From an uncultured Eubacterium sp. (GTDB taxonomy: Bacteria; Bacillota; Clostridia; Lachnospirales; CAG-274): a DNA stretch of 27,571 nucleotides. Positions 1 to 8,613 of the stretch are shown in pieces. The stretch is from assembly GCA_900545305.1 (NCBI GenBank), contig UQYD01000024.1, positions 1 to 27,571 of the forward strand. Reading direction: 5' to 3'. The notes under the pieces are model-generated. The model made no database searches. It was not told where the DNA came from and worked only from the letters and a program-made list of their open reading frames with translations. Numbering within the stretch: the stretch's first letter is position 1; every line of letters starts with the position of its first letter. Both the position numbers and the translations under genes were made by a program.

Positions 1-1321
1 CATTAACACCTTCTCCTTTTAATATACCCTTTTCAAGTAGTTCTTTTAATCCGTCTACTTTCATTATATTGCCATAATCGCCACCACTAACTTCTACAGT
101 ATCTCCGTGAGCAGTTTTAAATTTAACAGTTTCTCCTACAGTAGAATATTTTTCTTTAGCTTTGGCAATGGCTTTATCTATAGAATCAGAAGTTACACTG
201 ACTGAACCATCATCAGCAACAATTAAAGCATCTGGAACAAGTTCCTCTGCTAAATTTATGTCGCTTCCTTCAAGCATAATTTTAATATTTAAGTTTGGAT
301 ATTTGGCATTTGCTTCATCACATACTTTTTGCAATGCTTCAGTGTCAGTATTACTTTCACCCTGTACGTAACAATTACCGTCATCAAGATTTAGCTCTGG
401 TGTTAATGAAGATACACAGCTCAGAATATTACTTTTTAATCTTTCTTCATCTATTTCATCAGATGGAATCGGAGCTTGTACAACAAACTTTCCGTCTTTA
501 AACAAAACCTTTGCGTCTTGGTATTCTGCTGTTACAGGAACAGATAAAACTTTTAAGTTTGTATAAATATCATTTAATTTATCACTATTTGCAGTTACCA
601 CGCCAGAAATATTCAAATCAGTTTTATTCTTAAAACTTAAAGGCCATAGTAATTTATTTTGTTTCTTTATTGCAGACAACACTTCTTTTTCACCTTCATC
701 TGCTAAAGAAATTTCTAAATCTGCACCTTTTATGGTATCAATATCTTCTCCACTTTTTTTAATTGTAAGGCTATAATTTTCAATTTGTTTTTTTAATTCA
801 CTTGTAAACTTATCAGCTGTTTCGTTTGAATAGTCTATACCATTTACGTATGTATTAGGTAAAAGTCTATTTCCATAATACCCATAAGCAACTGAACAAT
901 ATGCAACACCGGCAATAATAATAGTTACAGCAGAAGTTATCGCAATCTTTTTGCCCTTTTTAGATTTTTTGATATTAACATCCTCAATATCTTCTTCAAC
1001 TATTTTCTTATCAGAATTTTTATTATTTTTTTTCTTACCTCTTTTAACTCTATGACCAACTATATATTCATCCATATCTTCTTCGGACTTTTCATTTTCT
1101 TTATCGTTATATGTTTCATCTTCATTGTGTTTTGGAATAGGAATATCTAATTTATCAATTTTTTCATCTTCTAATTCACTATTATCTAAATCCACATCCA
1201 TTTCAGCATGGACATTTGATTCTTCCAAGGTTGAAGTATTAGTATCTAATTCTTCATTCACTCTCCTTGCCATTTCTTGCAACCTAGTTTTTGCATTGTA
1301 TCTGCTTCTTTTTCTTCTCAA
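1..1321 (-). CDS. L,D-transpeptidase precursor, partial (C-terminus off window)
   Basis: About 440 codons are visible; the catalytic end lies beyond the left edge. The N-terminus is basic (RRKRSRYNAKTR), followed by a long acidic cytoplasmic stretch, a lysine-rich patch and one membrane helix at about residues 125-146 (ITSAVTIIIAGVAY). The outside part begins LLPNTYVNGIDYSNETADKF, typical of the peptidoglycan-binding domain (PG_binding_4) that precedes YkuD L,D-transpeptidase domains. The motif TAHGDTVEVSGGDYGN near the end is also typical of these proteins. Known members make 3-3 cross-links in peptidoglycan; the YkuD domain itself is inferred because it is not visible. An ATG at 1339 is in frame, but GTGGGGGA lies 7 bases before a TTG at 1321, so I chose TTG. 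A good promoter lies just upstream. Confidence 0.8.
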   Translation of the reverse strand, partial: MRRKRSRYNAKTRLQEMARRVNEELDTNTSTLEESNVHAEMDVDLDNSELEDEKIDKLDIPIPKHNEDETYNDKENEKSEEDMDEYIVGHRVKRGKKKNNKNSDKKIVEEDIEDVNIKKSKKGKKIAITSAVTIIIAGVAYCSVAYGYYGNRLLPNTYVNGIDYSNETADKFTSELKKQIENYSLTIKKSGEDIDTIKGADLEISLADEGEKEVLSAIKKQNKLLWPLSFKNKTDLNISGVVTANSDKLNDIYTNLKVLSVPVTAEYQDAKVLFKDGKFVVQAPIPSDEIDEERLKSNILSCVSSLTPELNLDDGNCYVQGESNTDTEALQKVCDEANAKYPNLNIKIMLEGSDINLAEELVPDALIVADDGSVSVTSDSIDKAIAKAKEKYSTVGETVKFKTAHGDTVEVSGGDYGNIMKVDGLKELLEKGILKGEGVN

Positions 1322-1358
1322 AACATATTCCCCCACCATTATAAATTTACTAACCTAC

Positions 1359-1387
1359 ATAATACTATATAGAACAATAAATTTCAA
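1359..1387 (-). promoter_or_regulatory. SigA-type promoter of the L,D-transpeptidase gene
   Basis: On the minus strand TTGAAA (1382-1387) and TATTAT (1359-1364) are separated by exactly 17 bases. The spacing and closeness to the start codon support a vegetative promoter. Confidence 0.65.
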
Positions 1388-1504
1388 CAGATTTTTTATA
1401 TAAAAGCAAAGAAAAATTTATAAAAAATCCAATACTATATTTTATACATTTTATATGGAAAATATTACCCAAAAATAAAGCTATATAAAACATTTTTATA
1501 TACG

Positions 1505-1537
1505 AAAAAAGCACATCTCCAAATGGAAATGTGCTTT
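1505..1537 (-). terminator. Intrinsic terminator of tRNA-Arg
   Basis: On the minus strand, arms AAAGCACAT and ATGTGCTTT (1529-1537 and 1508-1516) form a 9-bp stem followed by a run of Ts. It lies a few bases past the tRNA 3' end. Confidence 0.8.
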
Positions 1538-1543
1538 CAAAAA

Positions 1544-1617
<74 letters not shown>

Positions 1618-1649
1618 ATACTCAGTAACTTCCGTCACCAACAAAAGCT

Positions 1650-1678
1650 ATTTTACAACATAATTTATTGTTTGTCAA
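1650..1678 (-). promoter_or_regulatory. Strong promoter of tRNA-Arg
   Basis: On the minus strand a consensus TTGACA (1673-1678), a 17-base spacer and TAAAAT (1650-1655) lie about 35 bases before the tRNA 5' end. Confidence 0.8.
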
Positions 1679-1705
1679 GAATTTTTTTAATTTTTTTAAA
1701 AAACT

Positions 1706-1747
1706 CTTTACATATACCACTCTAATGTGGTAAAGTATTAGTATAAT
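1706..1747 (+). promoter_or_regulatory. Promoter region of the amino acid ABC operon with nested inverted repeats
   Basis: Two overlapping inverted repeats lie here: TACCAC-tctaat-GTGGTA (1715-1732) and CTTTAC...GTAAAG (1706-1711 and 1730-1735). Possible promoters are TTTACA (1707-1712) with TAAAGT (1731-1736, 18-base spacer), or the consensus TATAAT at 1742-1747 with a poor -35. The inverted repeats cover the promoter in either case, so they may be an operator. No regulator is identified. Confidence 0.45.
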
Positions 1748-1769
1748 AAAATAATTTCGGAGGGATATT

Positions 1770-2564
1770 ATGAAAAAACTTTTATCAATTATTCTTTCAG
1801 CTACTATGCTTTTAGGCGTTGTTGGCTGTGGTAGTGCAAACAACAATGCTGAAACAACAGCAAGTACAGATAAGATTATCGTAGGTCTTGATGACCAGTT
1901 CCCACCAATGGGCTTTAGAGATGATAAAAACGAACTTGTTGGTTTCGATATTGACCTTGCAAAAGCTGCTGCTGAAAAAATGGGTTGTAAGATAGAATTC
2001 CAGCCTATTGACTGGAATAGTAAGGAAATGGAACTTAACACAGGTAAGATTAGTTTAATTTGGAACGGTTTCACTATTACTGATGACAGACTTGCAAGTA
2101 TGGAATTTACAAAGCCTTACCTCAACAATCGTCAGATTATTGTTGTAAAAGAAGATTCTGATATTAAATCAAAGGCTGATTTAGCTGGTAAAAATGTTGG
2201 TGTTCAGAAGGGTTCTTCAGCTGTTGATGCTATTAATGCTGATGAAATTCATAGCCAGTTTGCATCTAACCCTACATATGAAACAAACGTTCTTGCTTTT
2301 ACAGATTTAGAGACTGGTAGAATTGATGCCGTTGTTGCTGATGAAATTGTTGCAAAATACTATACTGCTCAAAACCCAGACAAAAACCTTAAGGTTTTAG
2401 ATGATGATTTTGGTACAGAAAATTATGGTATTGCAGCAAAGAAAGGCAATACAGAATTAATTGACAAATTACAGACTGCTCTTAATGAATTATCAGCCGA
2501 TGGTACAGCTGCTGAAATTTCTAACAAGTGGTTTGGCGAAGATATTGTTGTAAACAACAACTAA
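1770..2564 (+). CDS. Polar amino acid ABC transporter, substrate-binding lipoprotein
   Basis: A 264-residue precursor with a lipoprotein signal peptide: MKKLL, a hydrophobic core, and the lipobox LGVVGC, so the mature protein would be anchored on the outer face of the membrane at Cys20. The rest is a bilobed family-3 solute-binding protein: FPPMGFRDDKNELVGFDIDL at the start of the domain and the hallmark FTITDDR, whose Arg usually grips the amino acid carboxylate. The ligand is a polar amino acid; which one cannot be told from sequence alone. The start has a strong site (CGGAGGG). It is the first gene of an operon with a permease and an ATPase, separated from them by a hairpin. Confidence 0.92.
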   Translation: MKKLLSIILSATMLLGVVGCGSANNNAETTASTDKIIVGLDDQFPPMGFRDDKNELVGFDIDLAKAAAEKMGCKIEFQPIDWNSKEMELNTGKISLIWNGFTITDDRLASMEFTKPYLNNRQIIVVKEDSDIKSKADLAGKNVGVQKGSSAVDAINADEIHSQFASNPTYETNVLAFTDLETGRIDAVVADEIVAKYYTAQNPDKNLKVLDDDFGTENYGIAAKKGNTELIDKLQTALNELSADGTAAEISNKWFGEDIVVNNN

Positions 2565-2578
2565 TAACATAAAACACT

Positions 2579-2600
2579 GGGGCTGTGTTCAGCCCCTTTT
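2579..2600 (+). terminator. Intra-operon hairpin, probable partial terminator
   Basis: GGGGCTG-TGTT-CAGCCCC (2579-2596) is followed by TTTT and an AT-rich stretch. It lies 15 bases past the binding-protein stop and before the permease. Such hairpins let more of the binding-protein message accumulate than of the membrane parts, either by partial termination or by blocking 3' decay. Confidence 0.7.
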
Positions 2601-2623
2601 ATTATTGTAAAGGAAGTGAAAAA

Positions 2624-3274
2624 ATGGATTTAATGTCTTGGATAAGCCGAATGTCTACAGGTTGTATTGTAACCCTTCAATTATTTATAGCCACTATTGT
2701 TTTTTCAATACCATTTGGTCTTATACTTACATTTTTATACACAAGTAAAAGTCGTGTATTAAATAAAGTCATTGGCTTTTATATATTAATTCTAAGAGGA
2801 ACTCCTCTCTTACTCCAAATCTTTTTCGTATGGTTTGGTTTACCTTTTATTCCTGGCATAGGAAAGTATTTAACAATTTCTGATAGATTTACAGCTGGTG
2901 CTGTAGCGTTCATATTTAACTATGCAGCATATTTTGCTGAAATATTTAGAGGTGGTCTTCTTTCTGTTGATAAGGGACAATATGAAGCTGCAAAAGTTTT
3001 AGGCATTTCCGAAATGCAAACTAAATTTAAAATAGTTATGCCTCAGATGTTTAGAATTTCTTTACCAGCTGTTGCAAATGAAACAATTATCTTATTAAAA
3101 GATACTGCCCTTGTTTCAACTATTGGTTTAGCTGATTTACTTGACGTTACAAAAGAAATAGTAAATACATCTACAAACGTTTCAGCTTATGCTGTTGCTG
3201 CTGTTTTCTATTTAGCATTAAGTTATGTATTATCTATACTTTTCAAAAAGCTTGAAGGTAAATTTTCATTTTAA
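2624..3274 (+). CDS. Amino acid ABC transporter permease
   Basis: A 216-residue membrane protein of the HisM/GlnP type. Hydrophobic helices begin near residues 12-35 (GCIVTLQLFIATIVF). The motif LILRGTPLLLQIFFVWF is diagnostic of polar amino acid permeases. The cytoplasmic EAA loop reads QYEAAKVLGISEMQTKFKIVMPQ and docks on the ATPase. The reading frame is open from 2585, but that ATG lies inside the hairpin. The ATG at 2624 has AAGGAAGTG in front and gives the usual N-terminus, so it was chosen. It presumably works as a homodimer, since only one permease gene is present. Confidence 0.93.
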   Translation: MDLMSWISRMSTGCIVTLQLFIATIVFSIPFGLILTFLYTSKSRVLNKVIGFYILILRGTPLLLQIFFVWFGLPFIPGIGKYLTISDRFTAGAVAFIFNYAAYFAEIFRGGLLSVDKGQYEAAKVLGISEMQTKFKIVMPQMFRISLPAVANETIILLKDTALVSTIGLADLLDVTKEIVNTSTNVSAYAVAAVFYLALSYVLSILFKKLEGKFSF

Positions 3275-3289
3275 TTAGGAGGTAAAAAT

Positions 3290-4033
3290 ATGTACGAAAT
3301 TGAAGCAAAAAATATAAAGAAAAGTTTCGGAAATTTAGAAGTATTAAAAAGCATTAGCCTCCAAGTTAATAAAGGAGAAGTTGTTGCAATATTAGGTTCT
3401 TCTGGTTCTGGTAAAAGTACATTTTTAAGAAGTTTAATAGACTTAGAGACTGTAGATGGTGGTTCTATTGCTATTGCAGGAGAAAGTTTATGTAAAGACG
3501 GCGTTTATGTATCAAAAAAAGAAAAGGCAAAAGCACTTTCAAAAGCTGGTATGGTATTCCAGCACTTTAATCTTTTCCCTCATATGAGCATAAGAAAAAA
3601 TCTTATGTGTGCCCCACTTTTAAACAAGCAAGGTACAAAAGAGGAAATATCAAAATTAGCTGAATCAACTTTGGCTAAGGTTGGATTACTTGATAAAATT
3701 GATGCTATGCCTTCTACATTATCTGGTGGTCAAAAACAGCGTGTAGCTATTGCTAGAGCATTAATGAGAAATCCCGAAATTATATTATTCGATGAACCAA
3801 CTTCTGCCCTTGACCCTGAACTTACAGGGGAAGTATTAAGTGTAATGAGTGATTTAGCCAAAGAAGGTATTACAATGCTTATTGTAACCCACGAAATTGG
3901 CTTTGCTGCTCAAGTAGCTGATAAGATCATGTTTATGGATAAAGGATACGTTATTGACTACGGCACTCCTGAAGATGTAATAATCAATCCAAAAAATGAA
4001 AGAATAAAAACTTTCTTAGAAAAAGTAAAATAA
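3290..4033 (+). CDS. Amino acid ABC transporter ATP-binding protein (GlnQ-like)
   Basis: A 247-residue cytoplasmic ATPase that powers the uptake system. All family motifs are present: Walker A GSSGSGKST (about residues 36-44), Q-loop VFQHFNLFPHM, signature LSGGQKQRVAIARAL, Walker B IILFDEPTSALDPE and switch histidine VTHEIGFA. Length matches the HisP/GlnQ family. AGGAGGT lies just before the ATG, and the gene starts 15 bases after the permease stop. A strong terminator follows. Confidence 0.95.
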   Translation: MYEIEAKNIKKSFGNLEVLKSISLQVNKGEVVAILGSSGSGKSTFLRSLIDLETVDGGSIAIAGESLCKDGVYVSKKEKAKALSKAGMVFQHFNLFPHMSIRKNLMCAPLLNKQGTKEEISKLAESTLAKVGLLDKIDAMPSTLSGGQKQRVAIARALMRNPEIILFDEPTSALDPELTGEVLSVMSDLAKEGITMLIVTHEIGFAAQVADKIMFMDKGYVIDYGTPEDVIINPKNERIKTFLEKVK

Positions 4034-4041
4034 AACAATTT

Positions 4042-4087
4042 ACCCCAAAGGTTAGTTTTAAAACTCTAACTTTTGGGGTTATTTTTT
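4042..4087 (+). terminator. Intrinsic terminator of the ABC operon
   Basis: Arms 4042-4055 (ACCCCAAAGGTTAG) and 4066-4079 (CTAACTTTTGGGGT) pair over 14 positions with one wobble, and TTATTTTTT follows. Confidence 0.85.
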
Positions 4088-4103
4088 GTCTATAATAAGC
4101 AAC

Positions 4104-4136
4104 AAAAAACAACTGACTTTTTTAGCCAGTTGTTTT
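4104..4136 (-). terminator. Intrinsic terminator of the yicC-yugP operon
   Basis: On the minus strand AAAACAACTG and CAGTTGTTTT (4127-4136 and 4106-4115) form a 10-bp stem ending in a T run, just past the yugP stop codon. It faces the plus-strand terminator of the ABC operon, so the two convergent units are separated. Confidence 0.8.
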
Positions 4137-4151
4137 CTAAAACAAAAGTAT

Positions 4152-4841
4152 TTAGTTATTACGTCTTGAAGAATTTACTATAGCAAGAAGTCTAAGGAAC
4201 TGTAATATAGATGCAGCTGCTGCAGCAACATAAGTCATAGCTGCTGCTGAAAGAACCTTTCTAGCACCTCTAACTTCTGTTTCATCAAGGAAATTATAAT
4301 CTCTAAGCATTGTTAAAGCCCTTGCTGACGCATTAAATTCTACAGGCAATGTAATAATTTGGAAAATTACTACAAATACATATAACCAAGCCCCAATTAA
4401 AGCAAGAATTGGTGAGTTAATAAAATTAGCAAGTAATATACCAACTATGAAAAGTGGCATTGCAATCTTGCCACTAAAAGAAACTGCTGGGAAAATAGCA
4501 CTTCTCATAAGTAAAGGTACATAACCCTTTGCATGCTGAACGGCATGTCCAGTTTCGTGAGCAGCTACACCAAGAGCAGCTACACTTGTCGAATTATAAA
4601 CACTCTCTGAAAGATTGAGAGTTTTATTAACTGGATTATAATGGTCTGTTAAATTACCTCTAATGGGCTGTACACTAACATCTGTAATACCATTTTGGCT
4701 TAACAACATTCTGGCTACATCAGCGCCTGTATAGCCTCTCGAACTTCTTATTTTGGAATACTTACCAAATGTGCTTGTTACATTAGCCTGAAAAAACAAA
4801 GCTAAAATCGCAACAAGAATTACACCATAATATAAAAGCAT
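4152..4841 (-). CDS. yugP: YugP-family putative neutral zinc metallopeptidase
   Basis: A 229-residue membrane protein of the zinc peptidase 2 (YugP) family. It starts with a membrane helix (LLYYGVILVAILALFF). The zinc-binding AAHETGHAVQHAKGY lies in the middle, and two or three hydrophobic helices follow (residues about 125-170 and 200-220). The family has no settled substrate; it is presumed to act at the membrane. The frame opens at ATG 4850, but AGGAG abuts that codon directly. The next ATG, at 4841, has a 9-base gap to AGGAG and is preferred. It is the last gene of the operon, 60 bases after fmt. Confidence 0.88.
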   Translation of the reverse strand: MLLYYGVILVAILALFFQANVTSTFGKYSKIRSSRGYTGADVARMLLSQNGITDVSVQPIRGNLTDHYNPVNKTLNLSESVYNSTSVAALGVAAHETGHAVQHAKGYVPLLMRSAIFPAVSFSGKIAMPLFIVGILLANFINSPILALIGAWLYVFVVIFQIITLPVEFNASARALTMLRDYNFLDETEVRGARKVLSAAAMTYVAAAAASILQFLRLLAIVNSSRRNN

Positions 4842-4901
4842 AAATCTCATCTCCTATTCATAATATACAAGCATATACGATAACAATCAAAAAAAGTCTG
4901 A

Positions 4902-5825
4902 TTATTTTAATACTGTTTTTTCTTCCATTGCGTGACCTCTAAGATAATCCTTTGGGTTCATCTTTTTGCCACCTTTTGCCTGAATTTCTGTAATTTCAAT
5001 AGCACCATTACCTGTAGCGACTACAAGACCTTTTTTGCTATCAGCAACTAAAATTTCTCCGGCCTGACCATTTCCTGTAGTTTCCTTTGCATCCCAAATC
5101 TTCATTACTTCATTGTTATAATTTGTAAATGCACCAGGTGCCGGATTTAAACCATGTATAAGATTTACTATTTCATTAGAATTTTTAGTCCAATCTATTT
5201 CACCCATTGATTTAAATATCATAGGCACATGAACAGCCTCTGCCTCATTCTGTTTTTCTCTTACCACAGTGCCATTTTCAATTTTTTCAAGAGTTTCAAG
5301 TAAAACCTCTGCTCCAATAGGTGCCATTCTATCGTGAAGGCTACCATAAGTATCATCCGGCAATATTTCCATGGTCTTTTTTACAAGCATATCACCTGTG
5401 TCACAATTTTTATCCATTAAAATAGTTGTAACACCTGTAATCTTATCTCCATTTAATATACTCCATTGTATAGGTGAAGAACCTCTATACTTTGGAAGTA
5501 ACGAGCCATGAACATTTACGCAACCATACTTTGGAATATCGAGAATTTCCTGTGACAATATCTGTCCATATGCAACTACAACATATACATCTGCATCAAT
5601 AGTCTTAAGAAAATCTACAAATTCCTTATCCTTAATTTTTTCCGGCTGATAAACTGGAATATTATACTCTAACGCAACTTCCTTAACAGGAGTTGGCTGA
5701 AGTTTTTTACCTCTACCCTTTGGTCTGTCTGGCTGACTTACAACAGCTACTACATCGTGCTTATCTACAATAGCTTTAAGATTTACAGCAGCAAATTCAG
5801 GTGTACCCATAAATAATATTTTCAT
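4902..5825 (-). CDS. fmt: Methionyl-tRNA formyltransferase
   Basis: A 307-residue enzyme that formylates initiator Met-tRNA using 10-formyl-tetrahydrofolate. It opens with MKILFMGTPEFAAVNL. The formyl-transfer core carries VNVHGSLLPKYRGSSPIQW, with the catalytic Asn and His of the family, and the substrate loop GVTTILMDKNCDTGDML. The C-terminal OB-like tRNA-binding domain begins near residue 210. Length is normal. The ribosome site is GGAGGAAT. It follows def by 6 bases, the usual pairing, because deformylase removes the formyl group that this enzyme adds. Confidence 0.97.
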   Translation of the reverse strand: MKILFMGTPEFAAVNLKAIVDKHDVVAVVSQPDRPKGRGKKLQPTPVKEVALEYNIPVYQPEKIKDKEFVDFLKTIDADVYVVVAYGQILSQEILDIPKYGCVNVHGSLLPKYRGSSPIQWSILNGDKITGVTTILMDKNCDTGDMLVKKTMEILPDDTYGSLHDRMAPIGAEVLLETLEKIENGTVVREKQNEAEAVHVPMIFKSMGEIDWTKNSNEIVNLIHGLNPAPGAFTNYNNEVMKIWDAKETTGNGQAGEILVADSKKGLVVATGNGAIEITEIQAKGGKKMNPKDYLRGHAMEEKTVLK

Positions 5826-5831
5826 ATTATT

Positions 5832-6317
5832 TTATTCCTCCTCACCTTCGAAATCTTCATATGAAGATTGTAACTCGCCCTCAACATGGTCAATATATAA
5901 AATACCATCTAAGTGGTCAATTTCGTGGCAAAAAGCTCTGGCAAGAAGTTCTGTTCCGTCTACAGTAAACTTTTCACCCTTACGATTTAATGCTTCTACC
6001 TTAACATAGTTAGGTCTTGTAACAATACCCTTAACACCAGGTACTGATAAACATGCTTCATAACCAGTCTGAGAACCACTAGTTTCAACAATAACAGGGT
6101 TAATTAATTCAATCATACCCTCGCCTACATCAATAACAACCATTCTCTTTAAAATGCCAACCTGTGGGGCTGCAAGACCTACACCATATTCATCAGCATT
6201 TAAAGTATCTACCATATCGTCAAGCATTTCAAGAATTCTTGGTGTAATTTCCTTTACTTCTTTACACTTCTTTCTTAAAATTTCTTCATCTTTACCTCTG
6301 ATTTGTCTAATAGCCAT
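5832..6317 (-). CDS. def: Peptide deformylase
   Basis: A 161-residue metalloenzyme that removes the N-formyl group from new proteins. The three family motifs are present: GVGLAAPQVG (about residues 45-54), EACLSVPG with the metal-binding Cys, and HEIDHLDG with the two metal-binding His and catalytic Glu. Motif 2 is usually EGCLS; the Ala here is a mild variation. The frame is open from 6335, but AGGAGGATAATT directly precedes the ATG at 6317, which gives the normal N-terminus MAIRQIRG. The ribosome site overlaps the end of priA, suggesting coupled translation. Confidence 0.97.
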   Translation of the reverse strand: MAIRQIRGKDEEILRKKCKEVKEITPRILEMLDDMVDTLNADEYGVGLAAPQVGILKRMVVIDVGEGMIELINPVIVETSGSQTGYEACLSVPGVKGIVTRPNYVKVEALNRKGEKFTVDGTELLARAFCHEIDHLDGILYIDHVEGELQSSYEDFEGEEE

Positions 6318-6327
6318 AATTATCCTC

Positions 6328-8556
6328 CTATACACTATGGTTTGGATTTAAATACAATCCAATATTTATCTTATCCAGTTTTTGTCTGGTTTTAAGTTTA
6401 TTTAAACAGTACAAAACATAGTTTTTCAGTTTTGTTTCTTCCGTTGATTTTACAACTATTTGATACCTATACTTATTATTTATTTTAGAAATAGTAGCAG
6501 GCATAGGTCCTAATAATGTAAACTGATTATTTTTATTATAATGTTCCATTATGAAGTGTAATTCTTCCAACAGCCTTACAACTAAATTATAATCTACTCC
6601 CGTAAATAAAACAACAAAAAAATTGCCAAAAGGTGGGTATTTTAATTGTCTTCTATATTCTATTTCTTCATTATAAAAATCAATATAATCATTTTTGGCA
6701 GCATATTGTATGCAATAATTTTCAGGATTATAAGTCTGTATTATAACTTTTCCTGAAACATCGGCTCTACCAGCTCTGCCAGCAACCTGTGTAACAAGCT
6801 GAAATGTATTTTCACTTGAATTATAATCTCCAGAATTTAGGGATAAGTCAGCAGATATAACCCCTACCAATGAAACATTAGGAAAATCCAATCCTTTTGC
6901 TATCATCTGTGTTCCAATTAGAATATCTGCCTCCTGATTTCTAAACTTCTCTAGTATTGTTTGGTGACTATTTTTTCTTGTTGTAGTATCCAAATCCATA
7001 CGCAAAGTTTTAGCCTTCGGAAACAGTTTTTCAACTTCCTGCTGTATTTTTTCAGTACCAGAGCCGAAATGCCTAATATACTTTGAACCACATTCTGGGC
7101 AAACCGTAGGTACTTGAATTATTTTACCACAGTAATGACACATAAGTTTATTTATACTTTTGTGAAATGTATAATTGACATTACAATTATTACATTTCAT
7201 AACGTGTCCACAACTTCTACAGGAAACAAAATTTGAAAATCCACGTCTATTTAAAAACAGAATTATCTGTTCTCCATTGGAAATAGCCTTTGAAATATTA
7301 TATTGCAAATCTCTACTGAAAATGGATTTATTTCCCTCTGCCAATTCACTTCGCATATCAACAATTTTTACATCGGGATATGCGTTATTTACTCTATTGT
7401 TTAATTGAACTAACTTATATATATTATGTTTAGCCTTATAGAAACTTGTAATAGATGGGGTAGCACTGCCTAAAACTGTTACAGAATTATACAACTCACC
7501 TAATTTTTCTGCTACTTCCCTTGCATCAAATTTAGGACTTTGTTGGTCTGATTTATAAGTAGTTTCGTGTTCTTCATCAATAACAACAAGACCTAAATTT
7601 TCAAAAGGGGTAAAAATAGCTGACCTAGGTCCAATCATAACAGAAATTTCGTTTTTTCTTGCTCTATTCCATTGGTCATATCTTTCACCGTCTGACAATC
7701 TTGAATGTGTAACAGCAACTTTATCACCAAATCTTGAAACAAATCTATCTACAGTTTGTGGTGTCAAAGAAATTTCCGGCACAAGGACTATACATTGTTT
7801 ACCTATCTGCAAAGCCCTTTCTATGGCAGCCATATAAACTTCTGTTTTGCCACTTCCTGTAACACCTTTTATTAAAATAGGTTTTGTATTTTGATTGTCA
7901 ATACTATCGTTTAAAACATTAACTGCATTTGTTTGTTCTTCATTTAATATTGGTGCAATTGTTCTATTTCTGTATTCAAAATTACAATTACCTCTATAAG
8001 TTTGAACATTTTCTATGACCAAAATACCCTTTTTAACAAGACTATCAATGGGGCTATCTGTAACTCCAAGCAGATTTTTAATATGACTTACAGGAACTAC
8101 ACTACCATTTAAAAGCATTTCTAAAACAGCCTTTTGTTTAGTCTGTTTTTTTAAAACCTGTTGTATTTTTTCAGATAAATTTTCGCATTTTTTATTAACA
8201 GAAACACATTTAAAAGCCTTTTCTTTTACTATTTTGGGAGTAATAGCCATAATTGCACTGCCTATTGAACAATAGTATTTTTCTTTCATCCAATAAGCAA
8301 GCTGTAACCTTTTTTGTGAAATAACGACATAACTTTCAGCCATTGAATAAATATTTTTGATTTTACTTTTATCAAAATCTATTTCATCTGTAAAGCCTAT
8401 TACATAGCCTTCAGTTCTATGGTTACCCTTTCCAAAAGGGACATATACTCTCATACCGACTTCTATGACATTCCTTAAATTTTCAGGCACACCATAATGA
8501 AAAACTCTATCCAGATTTTCATTTGCATTAGCAATTACTATTTCTGCATAATTCAA
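6328..8556 (-). CDS. priA: Primosomal protein N', replication restart helicase
   Basis: A 743-residue superfamily 2 helicase that reloads the replisome at stalled forks. The N-terminal DNA-binding domain starts NYAEIVIANANENLDRVFHY. The helicase core has Walker A GVTGSGKTEVY (about residues 230-240) and DEEH (about 325). A zinc-binding region with paired cysteines (CRSCGHVMKCNNC, CHYCGK, CPECGS) spans about 447-492, and the second helicase lobe contains TQVAGRAGRADVSGKV. The frame extends to ATG 8595, but that would run back through the rpoZ terminator. GGAGGG 7 bases before TTG at 8556 and the family N-terminus make TTG the likely start. Confidence 0.95.
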   Translation of the reverse strand: MNYAEIVIANANENLDRVFHYGVPENLRNVIEVGMRVYVPFGKGNHRTEGYVIGFTDEIDFDKSKIKNIYSMAESYVVISQKRLQLAYWMKEKYYCSIGSAIMAITPKIVKEKAFKCVSVNKKCENLSEKIQQVLKKQTKQKAVLEMLLNGSVVPVSHIKNLLGVTDSPIDSLVKKGILVIENVQTYRGNCNFEYRNRTIAPILNEEQTNAVNVLNDSIDNQNTKPILIKGVTGSGKTEVYMAAIERALQIGKQCIVLVPEISLTPQTVDRFVSRFGDKVAVTHSRLSDGERYDQWNRARKNEISVMIGPRSAIFTPFENLGLVVIDEEHETTYKSDQQSPKFDAREVAEKLGELYNSVTVLGSATPSITSFYKAKHNIYKLVQLNNRVNNAYPDVKIVDMRSELAEGNKSIFSRDLQYNISKAISNGEQIILFLNRRGFSNFVSCRSCGHVMKCNNCNVNYTFHKSINKLMCHYCGKIIQVPTVCPECGSKYIRHFGSGTEKIQQEVEKLFPKAKTLRMDLDTTTRKNSHQTILEKFRNQEADILIGTQMIAKGLDFPNVSLVGVISADLSLNSGDYNSSENTFQLVTQVAGRAGRADVSGKVIIQTYNPENYCIQYAAKNDYIDFYNEEIEYRRQLKYPPFGNFFVVLFTGVDYNLVVRLLEELHFIMEHYNKNNQFTLLGPMPATISKINNKYRYQIVVKSTEETKLKNYVLYCLNKLKTRQKLDKINIGLYLNPNHSV

Positions 8557-8569
8557 GTATATTCCCTCC

Positions 8570-8603
8570 AAAAAAATATTGGGCTGAATATACATCAGCC
8601 CAA
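8570..8603 (-). terminator. Terminator between rpoZ and priA
   Basis: On the minus strand TTGGGCTGA and TCAGCCCAA (8595-8603 and 8579-8587) form a 9-bp stem with a 7-base loop, then TATTTTTTT. The T run ends exactly where the priA ribosome site GGAGGG (8564-8569) begins. It should reduce transcription of priA and all later genes. Confidence 0.8.
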
Positions 8604-8613
8604 ATCGACAAAA

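Noticed and set aside
1618..1769. T-box or riboswitch upstream of the amino acid transporter
   Set aside because: The expected leader is far too short for a T-box, and no T-box sequence or specifier stem is seen.
1622..2074. 150-codon frame on the minus strand
   Set aside because: It lies opposite the binding-protein gene and runs through the tRNA promoter region; its peptide has no family features.
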